Assembly (NCBI RefSeq): GCF_014647415.1
Contig: NZ_BMPD01000001.1
Span: forward strand, 1 to 64,000
Direction of reading: 5' to 3'
From: Haloarcula sebkhae
GTDB lineage: Archaea > Halobacteriota > Halobacteria > Halobacteriales > Haloarculaceae
DNA: 64,000 nucleotides
Shown: positions 1 through 8,507 of the stretch, in pieces
Numbering within the stretch: the first letter of the stretch is position 1
How the letters are laid out: each line of letters opens with the position of its first letter
Notes under the pieces: generated by a model
Told to the model about the DNA's origin: nothing
Database searches by the model: none
Seen by the model: only the letters and a program-made list of their open reading frames with translations
Made by a program: the position numbers and the translations under genes

Positions 1-1
1 A

Positions 2-73
2 CACCACTACAACCACGAACGACCGAACCAAGCACTCGACGGACGAACGCCAGCTGAGGAGATTCAGAACTAG
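2..73 (+). CDS. C-terminal end of an integrase-core transposase (partial, runs off the left edge)
   Basis: Frame 2 from the window edge encodes 23 residues ending in TAG. They include HHYNHERPNQALDG followed by RTPAEEIQ, the typical C-terminal signature of DDE/rve-type transposases (H-Y-N-x-x-R-P-H/N-x-A-L then TPAE). The catalytic residues lie outside the window, so the IS family cannot be fixed; an IS481/IS3-like rve_3 domain is my best reading. It implies an insertion sequence just left of halorhodopsin. Confidence 0.6.
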   Translation, partial: HHYNHERPNQALDGRTPAEEIQN

Positions 74-285
74 ACAGTGCCGGGCATACAGACTAGTCAA
101 TTGAGCGACGTACCATATTCGTTACTGACTGCAGTGGATTCGGACCGATCCGACGAGCTTCGGTTAGTTCCGACTACGACAACCACTAGCCGGCGATCAG
201 GGCGTCGCCGCGAATAGAACTGAGTGAGCGCGGCTGGGAGAAACGGGCGAAAATAAAACGGACGGTTCGCGTCCCGACGTGTCTC
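74..285. other. Non-coding stretch between transposase tail and halorhodopsin
   Basis: No convincing reading frame. It should hold the right terminal inverted repeat of the insertion sequence, soon after the TAG at 71-73, but the left end is outside the window so the repeat cannot be paired. The part next to the halorhodopsin stop is its 3' untranslated region. Confidence 0.4.
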
Positions 286-1116
286 TCAGTCGTCTGCAGG
301 CGCAGCGCCGCCGGAGCCGATACTCATTCCGGAGCCCGAGACAGCGCCTTCGTTGGCGGCAACCCAGCGCAGGAGCAGGAAGGCGAAGACGTACTTCGCG
401 AGGATGTCCAGCCCGGAGTAGCCCCATGAGGTGACGCCGACACTCAGGAGGGCAACGCCCTCGGAACCCAGCGCCCACAGGATCGGGTAGCCGAGCCACA
501 GCACCACGGTGAGAATCTTGAGCGTCCCGAATATCTCGCTCGTCCCGGCAGCCTCTGCGTCGGCCGGCCACTGGACGAGCAGGACGTACAGCACCGCGAC
601 GAAGAACGCGCAACTGATGCCGTAGAACACCCAGCGCAGCAGGTGTGACGAGGTGATCAGTGCGGCGGCGAGGCCGGTCACACACATCCCGATATCCATC
701 GTGATGGCGGTGAACAGCGACGCGATGTCGGTGTCAGCCAGCAGGCCCAGCGCCAGGAGAATCATCGGTGTCGAGAACGTCCACGTCAGATAGCGGCCCC
801 ACGGTGACAGGACCTCCTGGCCGGCGAGGGCGTGGCCCGGCGGCATCTGCAGAAACCCGACCGTCAGCCCGGAGGCCAGCCCGGCGTAGCTGGAAATCGA
901 GACCAGCGGTACCAGCATCGTTGCGACCCAGATGAGTTTCGCGCGCGGAGATTCGATGTCCCGACCCATCGCGACGAACAGGAGGATGACGACGCCCGCC
1001 AGCGCGATGTTCACCCAGAGTGATGAGTTCAGGAGAAAATTCGACTGTATCTCCTGAAGTACGTCTGCTTGTGTCGCCTGAAGCACTGTCGTTGCAGTGG
1101 TACTGGCAGCTGTCAT
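286..1116 (-). CDS. hop: Halorhodopsin, light-driven inward chloride pump
   Basis: 276-aa seven-helix retinal protein. In helix C the run RYLTWTFSTPMILLALG has Thr111 and Ala122 where proton pumps carry the two key aspartates (bacteriorhodopsin Asp85 and Asp96). Arg108 and Ser115 of the anion site are kept, as in known halorhodopsins. Helix G has Asp237 and the Schiff-base lysine Lys241 (GLDILAKYVFAF). It therefore pumps halide into the cell using light (family knowledge plus motif). A TATA-like box about 26 nt upstream of the ATG suggests a nearly leaderless mRNA. It is transcribed alone. An HTH_10 regulator of the Bat type lies 1.5 kb away on the same strand, but a regulatory link is inference. 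Confidence 0.96.
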   Translation of the reverse strand: MTAASTTATTVLQATQADVLQEIQSNFLLNSSLWVNIALAGVVILLFVAMGRDIESPRAKLIWVATMLVPLVSISSYAGLASGLTVGFLQMPPGHALAGQEVLSPWGRYLTWTFSTPMILLALGLLADTDIASLFTAITMDIGMCVTGLAAALITSSHLLRWVFYGISCAFFVAVLYVLLVQWPADAEAAGTSEIFGTLKILTVVLWLGYPILWALGSEGVALLSVGVTSWGYSGLDILAKYVFAFLLLRWVAANEGAVSGSGMSIGSGGAAPADD

Positions 1117-1139
1117 GTGTGCTAACTACGAAGAGAGCA

Positions 1140-1147
1140 CTTAAAGA
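1140..1147 (-). promoter_or_regulatory. TATA-like box of halorhodopsin
   Basis: On the minus strand the sequence CTTTAAG lies about 25-30 nt before the hop ATG at 1116. This is the usual archaeal TATA distance for a transcript starting at or just before the start codon. Confidence 0.5.
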
Positions 1148-1283
1148 CGCGTAGCCAAACGGTATCGGTATCCGATGTTGGATTCGGGTTTCGGAAGGGC
1201 AGGGCCAGTCCCGGACACGATGGTGGAATCACCGTGCTAAACAGCCTCAGACACGCCTGACTGCTCGCTAGCGAGCGGGCGAC

Positions 1284-2045
1284 TCACTCCGGGAACAGCT
1301 CTTCTTCACGCTCGATGGCCTCGATGCGCGCAATTTCGGCGTCGGTCAGCTCTAGGTCGGCAGCAGCGATGTTGGCTTCGAGATGGGATCGGGAGGAGGC
1401 TTTTGGAATCGTGACGACGTTTTCGTAGCTGGTTACCCAGGCGATGCTGACAGCGGCCGGCGACGTGTTGTGCTGGTCAGCGATGTCGACGATGGTCGGG
1501 TTCTCGAAGACGCGACCGCCGGCCAGCGGTGCGTACGCGACCAGCGGGTAGCCGTGTTTCTGGGCGTCAGCGAGCAGTGGTTCACGCCAGAACAGCGGAT
1601 GGAACTCGACCTGATGTGCAGCAATCCCATCGAGGTGGTCGCGCGCGACAGCCAACTGGTCCGGGTCGAAGTTCGAGAGCCCGACGTGCTCAGTCAGCCC
1701 TGCCTCGCGCAGGGCCTCGACGGCGGGTAGCGCCGTTTCTGGGTCGTAGTCGCCACGTGGGCGGTGGATGTACAGCAGATCGATGGCGTCGAGGCCGAGT
1801 CGGTCGAGGCTCGCCTCTGTCGCTGGACGGACGGCAGTCGCCCCGAGTGCGTCGATCCAGAGCTTCGTCGCGACGATTAAGTCGGCCCGGTCGGTTTCGG
1901 CGGAGGCGATACCCGCACCGACAGTGCTCTCGTTCTCGTAGATCTGCGCGGTGTCGAGATGGCGGTAACCACAGTCGATCGCTGTCCGAACGACAGCCTC
2001 GTCTTCGATACCCATCGTGCCGAGCCCGACTGGCGGGAGGTCCAT
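1284..2045 (-). CDS. Aldo/keto reductase
   Basis: 253-aa TIM-barrel NADPH-dependent oxidoreductase. The catalytic tetrad is visible: Asp31 and Tyr36 in HLDTAQIYENE, Lys61 in ATKLW, His94 in LLYIHRPRGD. C-terminal IPKASSR is the usual dinucleotide-binding loop. It would reduce aldehydes or ketones in the cytoplasm; the substrate is not predictable. Slightly shorter than the typical 270-320 aa but complete. It has its own TATA-like box (TTTTTAACGG on the minus strand near 2070) about 25 nt before the ATG, so it is probably a leaderless single gene. Confidence 0.9.
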   Translation of the reverse strand: MDLPPVGLGTMGIEDEAVVRTAIDCGYRHLDTAQIYENESTVGAGIASAETDRADLIVATKLWIDALGATAVRPATEASLDRLGLDAIDLLYIHRPRGDYDPETALPAVEALREAGLTEHVGLSNFDPDQLAVARDHLDGIAAHQVEFHPLFWREPLLADAQKHGYPLVAYAPLAGGRVFENPTIVDIADQHNTSPAAVSIAWVTSYENVVTIPKASSRSHLEANIAAADLELTDAEIARIEAIEREEELFPE

Positions 2046-2125
2046 GCTCCAGCGTTCGGACCACCGTTAAAAAGCAGTAGTGGCTTCGCCGGCCCGCATC
2101 CCCCCAGATGCGGCCCGTCGATCGG

Positions 2126-2533
2126 TTAGAAATCGGTCTGCTGCGTGACAGCCGCCGCGTGGTCAGCCCACTTTTCAACGGTGGGGGACCCCCAGTACTT
2201 CACTGCGCCGCTTCGCTCGTCGTAGTCGATGAGTCCGATCCGATGGAGCACCGGCAGGTGCTCCTCTTCGAGTTGTGTTTGGATAGTCGAGGGTGACGTA
2301 TCTGCTGCATCGACCGCGCTCGTGCCCCCCAGCTCCGAGATTGCCGATGCGAGCGCCCCAACGTCAGCGGCCGTCTGGTCAGCGCTCGTAAAGTAGTGAC
2401 AGACGGCACGGCGCCGCCAGTCAGCCAAAACCTCGAACACGTTATCTACATCTGCCGTAGACAGTGTCCTGTCTGACGGCCTCATCCCACACCACTGGTC
2501 ACTTCGTGGCCCAGCATTCCTTTGGTTACTCAT
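2126..2533 (-). CDS. DUF7344-type winged-helix-like protein
   Basis: 135 aa. Begins with a segment of the form D-x-V-F-E-V-L-A-D-x-R-R-R-x-V-C-H-Y-F, then a second block LEEEHLPVLHRIGLIDYDERS, the layout of the haloarchaeal DUF7344 domain, which resembles a MarR/ArsR winged helix. A DNA-binding regulatory role is inferred from this similarity. No membrane segment. It lies between an aldo/keto reductase and a large HTH_10 regulator on the same strand, with gaps of about 80 and 110 bp. Confidence 0.75.
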   Translation of the reverse strand: MSNQRNAGPRSDQWCGMRPSDRTLSTADVDNVFEVLADWRRRAVCHYFTSADQTAADVGALASAISELGGTSAVDAADTSPSTIQTQLEEEHLPVLHRIGLIDYDERSGAVKYWGSPTVEKWADHAAAVTQQTDF

Positions 2534-2644
2534 TTGTGCGCAGTAAGTTAACTGCCGCAGTAATCATCAATCACACGCCTAGATTACTAGGTAGTGTCCG
2601 AGACACAGGTGTGAATCACCCAACAATACAACTATGCTACACGA

Positions 2645-5407
2645 CTAGATGTCAAAAATGGCATCGATGAGGTTCCGTTCTGCCCGCCGGAGATGCTGGA
2701 GGAGTGTCGACGAGGCGATGTCAAGCGTGGCCGCGAGTTGCTCGGCGTTCGTATCTCGTGGCCACGCGTAGTACCCGGCTAGAAACGCCGTGCGAAGGAC
2801 TTCTTGCTGGCGATCAGTCAGGTGATCACGCGGGTCCGATTCGGCGTCGAGTACGTCGTTTGCCTGTTCACGCTCCTGTTTCGCCGTCAGCGTAAAGTCA
2901 GACGTACAGACAGCGAGTGCCTCCTGTATCGTTCGGGAATCAGCGTCGAGTGGTGCTTCAACCGTTATCGAAAGCTTCCCTTCCTCTGCGACCAGCGTTT
3001 GGCGGCGAGCGCCGACATCCAGCAGGAGGGACTGGATGGTTTCCGTCACCTGCAGTTCAAGAACACCACCGTCGTCATCTGTACAAACGACCCGCGAGTC
3101 GAGAACGTCCTCGTGAGAGCGAAGTTGTTCCGAGACTGCATCGATTGGTCCCCCATCGACAGCGAGATACAGCAGATGGGCCGGGCCGATATCGACTGAT
3201 CCGACGGCCTCGATTCGGCAACCGTATGCGTTCGCTGCCGAGACGAGGGGCGTATCAGCGTTTTGCGATTCGAAGGTCAGTTCGAGGATCTTGTCGTGGG
3301 AAAGCAGCCGCCGGTTCTGGACAGCGGTGAACGCGAAGCCGAGCATCTCGCCAAGGACGGCGAAACTCTCCTCGACACGTGTGGTGAACGCATCTGGCTG
3401 GTCGGTACACACACACAGGACTCCGTGGACTATATCGCTGTGAACGATTGGAATCGCCGCAATAGAGCGGGTTTCTCGGTCACTCCCAGTGCCTTCGCCT
3501 GACGTGACTTCGGACCCGCGTTTAATTGTCGTTGTCTGAATTGTTCCCGTCCGAAGCGCCGTTTCACCCGGACTGGAGTCGGTCTGGTTGTCACTGGTAA
3601 TGCTATCAAAACACCCTTCATCGCCGCCGGCGACCGCCGTTGGAGTGAGGTTGTCGTTGACCCCGGATCGCTCACCGATCCAGGCCAGATCCCACAGCTC
3701 AGACTCGACGATCCGGTCGCATACTGTCACGGCGAGTTCGTCCTGCGTTGTCGTCGTTCCCAGCGCACGGATGAGATCCTGAACGAGAACATTAACCCGG
3801 TCAAGCGTTACCAGCTCGTCACGCTGTCGTTCGATTTCGTTCTGGCGTTTCCGTTCTTCAGTGATGTCCTGATGGATTCCGACTGCCCTGATCGCTTCGC
3901 CGTCGTCGTTCCACTCGAACACCTTGCCGAGATCGCGAATCCACCGCCAGTCCCCGTCTTTCGTCCGCATTCGGAACTCGCACTGATACAGGTCGGTCTC
4001 TCCGTCTTTCAGTTCCTCGAGCGCCTGTTCCGCTCGGTCAAGGTCATCTGGATGGACGAGGTCAGCCCACGTCTCGTAGTGTGGCTCCAGTTCGGCCGTA
4101 GTGTAACCGAGCATTCCAGTCCAGCGCTCGTCGAAGGTGACATCGTTGGTTTTCGGGTTCCAGTCCCAGACGCCGAGTTCCGCACCCTCAAGTGCAAAAT
4201 TAAACCGCTCCATCATCTCTTGGTACTCTCGCTCACGACGATTTCGCTCCGTAACATCCCGTGCGACGCCGATGACCCCGTTGTAGTTGCCGGCGTCGTC
4301 GCGAGTCAGTGTGTGGTTGAATGAGAACTCCCGTTCGGTACCGTCTTTCCGGCGAAACGTCAGGTCGACGGTCGTGCTCCCCTGTTCAGGTGCTTCGAGT
4401 AGCTCTTCGACAGCCGCCTGTCCCTTCGGAAGTTCACCGGGTGCAAGGACTGCCGAGATGTGTTTACCGCACAGTTCGTCTGCCTCGTACCCGAGGGTCG
4501 CCGCGAACGAATCGTTACAGAAACCGAGGACGCCGCGTTCGTCAAGCGTGTAGAGCCCGTCCTGTGCTCGCTCGACGAGGAGATCAAGCAGCGCCATGCG
4601 AGCGTCACGCCGAGCAGTTTCGGTGATGTCTCGCAGCAGGACGAGCGTGAGCCCTCCAGCTACGTCCGGTAGCTCGTACCCACGTCGAAGAAGACACTGA
4701 TCGCGGTCGTTTCCTGAAACCCGGACAGCAACCGATTCGGTCGGAGAGTCCCGGAGTCGCTGTAGCTGCCGACGGCCGCTGGGCGTATCAGGAAGTGCCC
4801 CAGCCATGGCGTCGTAAAAATCCTCGACCTCGACAGTGTCGTCGAGACCGGAGACGAACGCCGACACCGCTTCGCTCGACCACTGTACCGCCCCGTCATC
4901 CGACAGTAAGATGGCAATTTCGTTCGCTTCTGCACGCGATTCGATTCCGGACACTGCATCTCGGAGGGCGGACTCGGTCCGATCGACTGAGGCTGATGCG
5001 ACGCCGACGACCTTCTCCGCCAGCAGCCGCAGCTGTCCGTCCCCCTGTTTTGTGACGATTGTCTCTGCGTCGTCGAAGACAGTCGCAACGCTGTTTGGCG
5101 CAGTGGCGTCGGTGTAGAGGACGACCGGGTAGCGGTCGTTCGACACCAGTGCAGCCGGGATATCGCCCATCCCGGTCGGGTCGAGGACGAGACAGGAGAC
5201 ATCCGTCGACGCGGCGGCCTCCAAGGCGGCATCTGTTGTTGCCACGCTCGTCACCGTTATCTCAGCGTCGTGGTCCGCCAGCCCCTCGTGTATTTGCTCT
5301 CGTGCCGTCGGGTCGGAATCGAGATACACGACTTCGATCTCTCGGCTGGCAGCGTCGGTCTGTCTCGCTCCCGCAAACGCGATGTTGTCGAGGTCGTTTC
5401 CAATCAT
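2645..5407 (-). CDS. PAS/GAF sensor with Bat-type HTH_10 output (bacterio-opsin activator family)
   Basis: About 920 aa cytoplasmic sensor-regulator. In order: receiver-like N-terminus (about 25-140), a PAS-like block (about 160-265), a PAS domain around DGLYTLDERGVLGFCNDSFA, a PAS/PAC around GVWDWNPKTNDVTFDERW, a GAF domain (about 540-690), the conserved Bat linker, and a C-terminal HTH_10 (LTDRQQEVLRTAFLAGYYAW). It probably senses redox or light through PAS/GAF and activates transcription, as Bat does for bacterio-opsin in Halobacterium. A GTG at 5431 is also in frame, but the TATA-like element at 5443-5449 would place the transcript start near 5420, so I prefer ATG 5407. Targets unknown; hop is nearby. 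Confidence 0.88.
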   Translation of the reverse strand: MIGNDLDNIAFAGARQTDAASREIEVVYLDSDPTAREQIHEGLADHDAEITVTSVATTDAALEAAASTDVSCLVLDPTGMGDIPAALVSNDRYPVVLYTDATAPNSVATVFDDAETIVTKQGDGQLRLLAEKVVGVASASVDRTESALRDAVSGIESRAEANEIAILLSDDGAVQWSSEAVSAFVSGLDDTVEVEDFYDAMAGALPDTPSGRRQLQRLRDSPTESVAVRVSGNDRDQCLLRRGYELPDVAGGLTLVLLRDITETARRDARMALLDLLVERAQDGLYTLDERGVLGFCNDSFAATLGYEADELCGKHISAVLAPGELPKGQAAVEELLEAPEQGSTTVDLTFRRKDGTEREFSFNHTLTRDDAGNYNGVIGVARDVTERNRREREYQEMMERFNFALEGAELGVWDWNPKTNDVTFDERWTGMLGYTTAELEPHYETWADLVHPDDLDRAEQALEELKDGETDLYQCEFRMRTKDGDWRWIRDLGKVFEWNDDGEAIRAVGIHQDITEERKRQNEIERQRDELVTLDRVNVLVQDLIRALGTTTTQDELAVTVCDRIVESELWDLAWIGERSGVNDNLTPTAVAGGDEGCFDSITSDNQTDSSPGETALRTGTIQTTTIKRGSEVTSGEGTGSDRETRSIAAIPIVHSDIVHGVLCVCTDQPDAFTTRVEESFAVLGEMLGFAFTAVQNRRLLSHDKILELTFESQNADTPLVSAANAYGCRIEAVGSVDIGPAHLLYLAVDGGPIDAVSEQLRSHEDVLDSRVVCTDDDGGVLELQVTETIQSLLLDVGARRQTLVAEEGKLSITVEAPLDADSRTIQEALAVCTSDFTLTAKQEREQANDVLDAESDPRDHLTDRQQEVLRTAFLAGYYAWPRDTNAEQLAATLDIASSTLLQHLRRAERNLIDAIFDI

Positions 5408-5445
5408 CACCCTGGTATGCTGTTCAATCACTTTGCTGAGACGTA

Positions 5446-5470
5446 ATAACTGTTCGGCGGCGACAGTTAT
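5446..5470. promoter_or_regulatory. Inverted repeat overlapping the promoter of the HTH_10 regulator
   Basis: Perfect 8-bp arms ATAACTGT (5446-5453) and ACAGTTAT (5463-5470) with a 9-bp spacer. The left arm overlaps the minus-strand TATA-like TTATTAC. This is the geometry of an operator that blocks or guides TBP/TFB binding; autoregulation is inference. Confidence 0.5.
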
Positions 5471-5645
5471 GTCCGGACGGTCAGATCACACGTTCGGCAG
5501 TCACAGTGGCCAGACGGTTGGGAGTCCCACGGCTCCTGTCGTGGCCTATCGGACACAAAACGCTTGGGTTGATTGTGTACTGTGCTCAGCCACAGATCCT
5601 CGCTAGCTGGCATCTCGGCCATCGAACCCAGCGAAACACCTGATA

Positions 5646-6272
5646 TCAGTCGACAACGAGCAGCCGCTCCCGGAGGGTTTCGGCGACATCAGTGAGGTGG
5701 GCCTGTCCGAACGCCGCGACCAGCAGCGCCCCGAGCGAATTGAACATCGTGTCCCGAACTGTGTCGTCGAGACCGTGTTGCGCCAGCGGCATTGTGACAC
5801 CCGTTTCGGTGGCGACGATATCGAGTGCGAACTCGAACAGTTCCCAGATCACCCCGAAGGAGAGCACGACGACGAAGATGTACACGAAGAAGACGCGGTT
5901 GGGAATGTGAATCGAATCGCTGTGGAGGTCGATAGTCCGGGCCGTCGTGTACCCGAACGCGGCGATGAGCGAGGCTGACATCGCGTGGGTGAGGTGGTCC
6001 CACCAGCCGATCTGTCCGTAGAGTCCGGCGGACCCGAGCGTGTGCAGGAACACCGCGGTCGTGATCCAGAGGGCGAGCCACGGGTCCAGCGCCAGATTGT
6101 AGTTTCGCCGCGTCACTGCGGGGAGAAACGTCACCAGCAAGCCGACACTGCCGTTCGTAATCGGCTTCGGCCGGCCGGTGACGATTCCGTAGCCGACCAG
6201 CCCGAGCAAGACGAGTTGCATCGCGCGGGTGATTCGCCGCTGGTTCCGCATCGACGGCCGGGGCAGCCTCAT
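5646..6272 (-). CDS. DUF2238/YjdF-like integral membrane protein
   Basis: 208 aa with about five membrane segments. The block GWWDHLTHAMSAS, followed by ELFEFALDIV, matches the DUF2238 family pattern (WDxxTH ... WExxE ... D). Function unknown. The ATG at 6272 overlaps the stop of the upstream membrane gene in an ATGA, indicating translational coupling and a two-gene operon. A longer frame to 6443 exists but lies inside the upstream gene. Confidence 0.75.
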   Translation of the reverse strand: MRLPRPSMRNQRRITRAMQLVLLGLVGYGIVTGRPKPITNGSVGLLVTFLPAVTRRNYNLALDPWLALWITTAVFLHTLGSAGLYGQIGWWDHLTHAMSASLIAAFGYTTARTIDLHSDSIHIPNRVFFVYIFVVVLSFGVIWELFEFALDIVATETGVTMPLAQHGLDDTVRDTMFNSLGALLVAAFGQAHLTDVAETLRERLLVVD

Positions 6273-6910
6273 CGTCGCACCATCCGTCTGATGACGCGCC
6301 AGAGGCGGCGGTCCCGTCGTCTGAAGTAGCCATCGAACAACACACCCGCGACGAGTCCGGCGAGGGTGACATACAGCCACTCGGTCATCAGCGCCTCGTT
6401 GGTCGTGAGATACGACGTTCCGAGAAACCGGTCGGCGTTCCACCGGAACACTGTCCAGGCCGCCACGGCGGCGAGCGTCGTCAGGACGACGAGACAGACG
6501 GCAAACCAGTGTGTGACTTCCAGTTCAGTGAACATATGCAGTTCCACGATAACGAGTAGCGACAGCGCTGCCAACGAGAGATACGTGGCAAATGTTCCGA
6601 CCGTTCCGCCGACGAGGCCGCGGACCAGGATCGGCAGGCAGGCGAGAAAGAGCAGTTCCCAGGGCGACATGACGCGCCACTCGCGGTAGGCGACTGGGGG
6701 GACAAGCACGACAGCGCCCACGACACCGACGAGCAGTATCCACTGATAGTCGATATCGAGGACGCTTTCGACGAACACAGCCGTGAGAATCGCGACGAAC
6801 AGCCACGCGATGAGTGCGTTTGTTCGCCCATCGCGGAAGAGCTTCTCGAACGTGTCGTCGAGGTCGATGTTCCCGAGGCTGCTCTCGGGACGCTCGGACC
6901 CATCCGTCAT
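6269..6910 (-). CDS. Polytopic membrane protein of unknown function
   Basis: 213 aa with roughly six hydrophobic segments after an acidic, hydrophilic N-terminus and ending in an arginine-rich tail (FRRRDRRLWRVIRRMVRR). No family recognised. ATG 6910 is preferred to the upstream TTG at 6919. It is the first gene of an ATGA-coupled pair with the DUF2238-like protein, so the two products probably act together in the membrane. It is transcribed divergently from the metal-dependent hydrolase at 6986, with only 75 bp between them. Confidence 0.7.
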   Translation of the reverse strand: MTDGSERPESSLGNIDLDDTFEKLFRDGRTNALIAWLFVAILTAVFVESVLDIDYQWILLVGVVGAVVLVPPVAYREWRVMSPWELLFLACLPILVRGLVGGTVGTFATYLSLAALSLLVIVELHMFTELEVTHWFAVCLVVLTTLAAVAAWTVFRWNADRFLGTSYLTTNEALMTEWLYVTLAGLVAGVLFDGYFRRRDRRLWRVIRRMVRR

Positions 6911-6985
6911 TGCGTCCAACTGGGATACGACAGCGAATAAACCCAGCGACGTGTTTATACTACCGACAGGCCCTTATACAGGTAT

Positions 6986-7588
6986 ATGATGCTGCCGACG
7001 CACGCGATAGCGGGGCTCGCCATTGCGACACCGCTGCTCGTCCTTGCGCCAGACCACGCCGCGGTAGCGCTCGCTGGCGGCCTCGTCGGTGGCGTCCTGC
7101 CCGACCTCGACCTGTACTCGGGCCACCGGCGTACGCTACATTACCCCAGCGGGTACACGCTCGCGGTTGTCCCGGCTGCTGGGTTCGCCGCCATCCTCCA
7201 GACACCACTGCTCGTTGCGCTTACCTTCGTTCTGCTGGGCGCTGCCCTTCACTGCCGGATGGACCGGTACGGCGGCGGTCTCGAACTCCGTCCGTGGGAG
7301 GCCACGTCCGAGCGCGCCGTGTACGACCACGTCCGCGGCCGATGGCGGTCGCCGAAGCGCTGGATACTGTACGACGGGTCGCCTGCGGACGTGGGCCTGA
7401 TGGTACTCGTCGGTGCGCCGCTGTTCGTCATTCTGGACGGGCCGTTCCGGTGGGCCGTCGCCGCGGCCCTCCTCACCGGCGCGACCTACGGGCTCCTGCG
7501 TCGTCGACTGGCAACTCTAGCACCGGTGGTGTTCGGCAACGTTCCCGAATCGATTGCGGCCCACGTCCCGGACCGCTACCGGAAGTAA
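6986..7588 (+). CDS. Membrane-bound metal-dependent hydrolase (YdjM/DUF457 type)
   Basis: 200 aa. Starts MLPTHAIAGLAIATPLL, with GGVLPDLDLY, a short histidine motif (LHYPSGY) and HCRMDRYGG further in. This is the H...D-x-D...H pattern of the YdjM-like family of membrane proteins with predicted metal-dependent hydrolase activity. At least four hydrophobic segments. A TATA-like TTTATAC about 28 nt upstream suggests a leaderless mRNA. Substrate unknown. Confidence 0.8.
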   Translation: MMLPTHAIAGLAIATPLLVLAPDHAAVALAGGLVGGVLPDLDLYSGHRRTLHYPSGYTLAVVPAAGFAAILQTPLLVALTFVLLGAALHCRMDRYGGGLELRPWEATSERAVYDHVRGRWRSPKRWILYDGSPADVGLMVLVGAPLFVILDGPFRWAVAAALLTGATYGLLRRRLATLAPVVFGNVPESIAAHVPDRYRK

Positions 7589-7612
7589 CGCTCGACTGCC
7601 GCGCCGCTGTCT

Positions 7613-7864
7613 TCACGAATGTCCTGCGAGAGCGTCCTCAGCAACACCACGCAGCGTCAGCCACGTGTTGATGCCGGCCCGTAGTGCGACGAGGTCGGCC
7701 GCCTCGACAGCGAGTTCGACTTGCCGTCCATTCCGGCTGAGCCGCGCCGTCGTCCGGTCACCCTCGATATCGTCGATTTCGGGACGGATGCTTCGCTCGA
7801 TGGCGCGAGCCCGGTCGGCGCTATCGTATTCGGCGGTGAGGTAGGTCCGATGTGGTGCAGTCAT
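7613..7864 (-). CDS. pcc1: KEOPS complex subunit Pcc1
   Basis: 83 aa. Conserved core from YLTAEYDSADRARAIERSIRPE to VELAVEAADLVALRAGINTWL, with the family's C-terminal helix. Pcc1 dimerises within KEOPS (Kae1-Bud32-Cgi121-Pcc1), which installs t6A37 on ANN-decoding tRNAs. ATG 7864 is chosen because the frame extension to 7918 has no homologous character. It is the last gene of the L37Ae-RpoP-Pcc1 cluster, an arrangement common in Euryarchaeota. Confidence 0.85.
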   Translation of the reverse strand: MTAPHRTYLTAEYDSADRARAIERSIRPEIDDIEGDRTTARLSRNGRQVELAVEAADLVALRAGINTWLTLRGVAEDALAGHS

Positions 7865-7962
7865 ACTGTTCGGGGTATCGCATCGGTCGCCGGACTGCCC
7901 CAGAAAAGCCGTGTGCAACGTGGCGCAGTCGGCCGTCGACTGTCGGCCGCGTCCCGACTGCC

Positions 7963-8097
7963 TCAGTTGACGTTGATCTCTTTGACGTCGGGCGACCGCT
8001 CCTTCAGCAGGACGCGGTGTCCGCAGTACGGGCAGCGAACGCCGCCGTACTCGTCCAGCGTCACGTCGCGCTTACAGCGTGAACACTTGTAGCTCAT
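7963..8097 (-). CDS. rpoP: DNA-directed RNA polymerase subunit P (Rpb12 homologue)
   Basis: 44 aa: [19 protein letters not shown], then [17 protein letters not shown] and a VKEINVN tail. Two CxxC pairs (C5/C8 and C22/C25) form the zinc ribbon of Rpb12/RpoP, a small subunit that helps hold the Rpo3/Rpo10/Rpo11 platform together. Start at ATG 8097, 26 nt after the L37Ae stop, consistent with co-transcription with the ribosomal protein gene upstream. Confidence 0.95.
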
Positions 8098-8123
8098 AGC
8101 TGAGAGATAGGGATGGAGGTCCT

Positions 8124-8402
8124 TTACTCCTCGTCTTCGGACAGTGCGGCCCGAATGGAGCGTCGAACAGTCTTGCCGCCAGGCGTCTCCGGCTTGTAGC
8201 TGCCGCCGGTGAACTTGTAGTCACAGTAGCTGCACTGCCAGATGCCCGTCCCCTGACGGTCGACGCGGTCTTCGCCGCAGTTCGGACAGGCGTGGTCCTC
8301 GTTCATCTCCGATTCGATCTCCGCAACGCGGCGTCGGGACACGCGACCGTAGCGAGCGCCGAAACGGCCCGAACTGCCGGTCTTTCCGCTCTTGCTAGCC
8401 AT
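8124..8402 (-). CDS. rpl37ae: Large-subunit ribosomal protein eL43 (L37Ae)
   Basis: 92 aa. N-terminus [19 protein letters not shown], then a zinc ribbon CPNC ... CSYC, matching archaeal L37Ae length and pattern. It binds 23S rRNA in the large subunit. ATG 8402 is chosen over the frame start at 8474, since family members begin at this serine/glycine/arginine-rich segment. First gene of the L37Ae-RpoP-Pcc1 operon. Its promoter region is shared with the divergent membrane gene at 8508. Confidence 0.95.
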
Positions 8403-8507
8403 AGTGGTCTCTTGTCCGCCGAGCGGCCACATAAGGCCTTCGAGATTCGGTTCCCGGTGGCCCCACGGCGACATAACTCAAGGGGGAGGCGGGCAAACCG
8501 TCGCTCG

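Noticed and set aside
1140-1220. Bat-binding activator site upstream of hop
   Set aside because: I could not align a confident known activator consensus upstream of the TATA-like box; left unclaimed.
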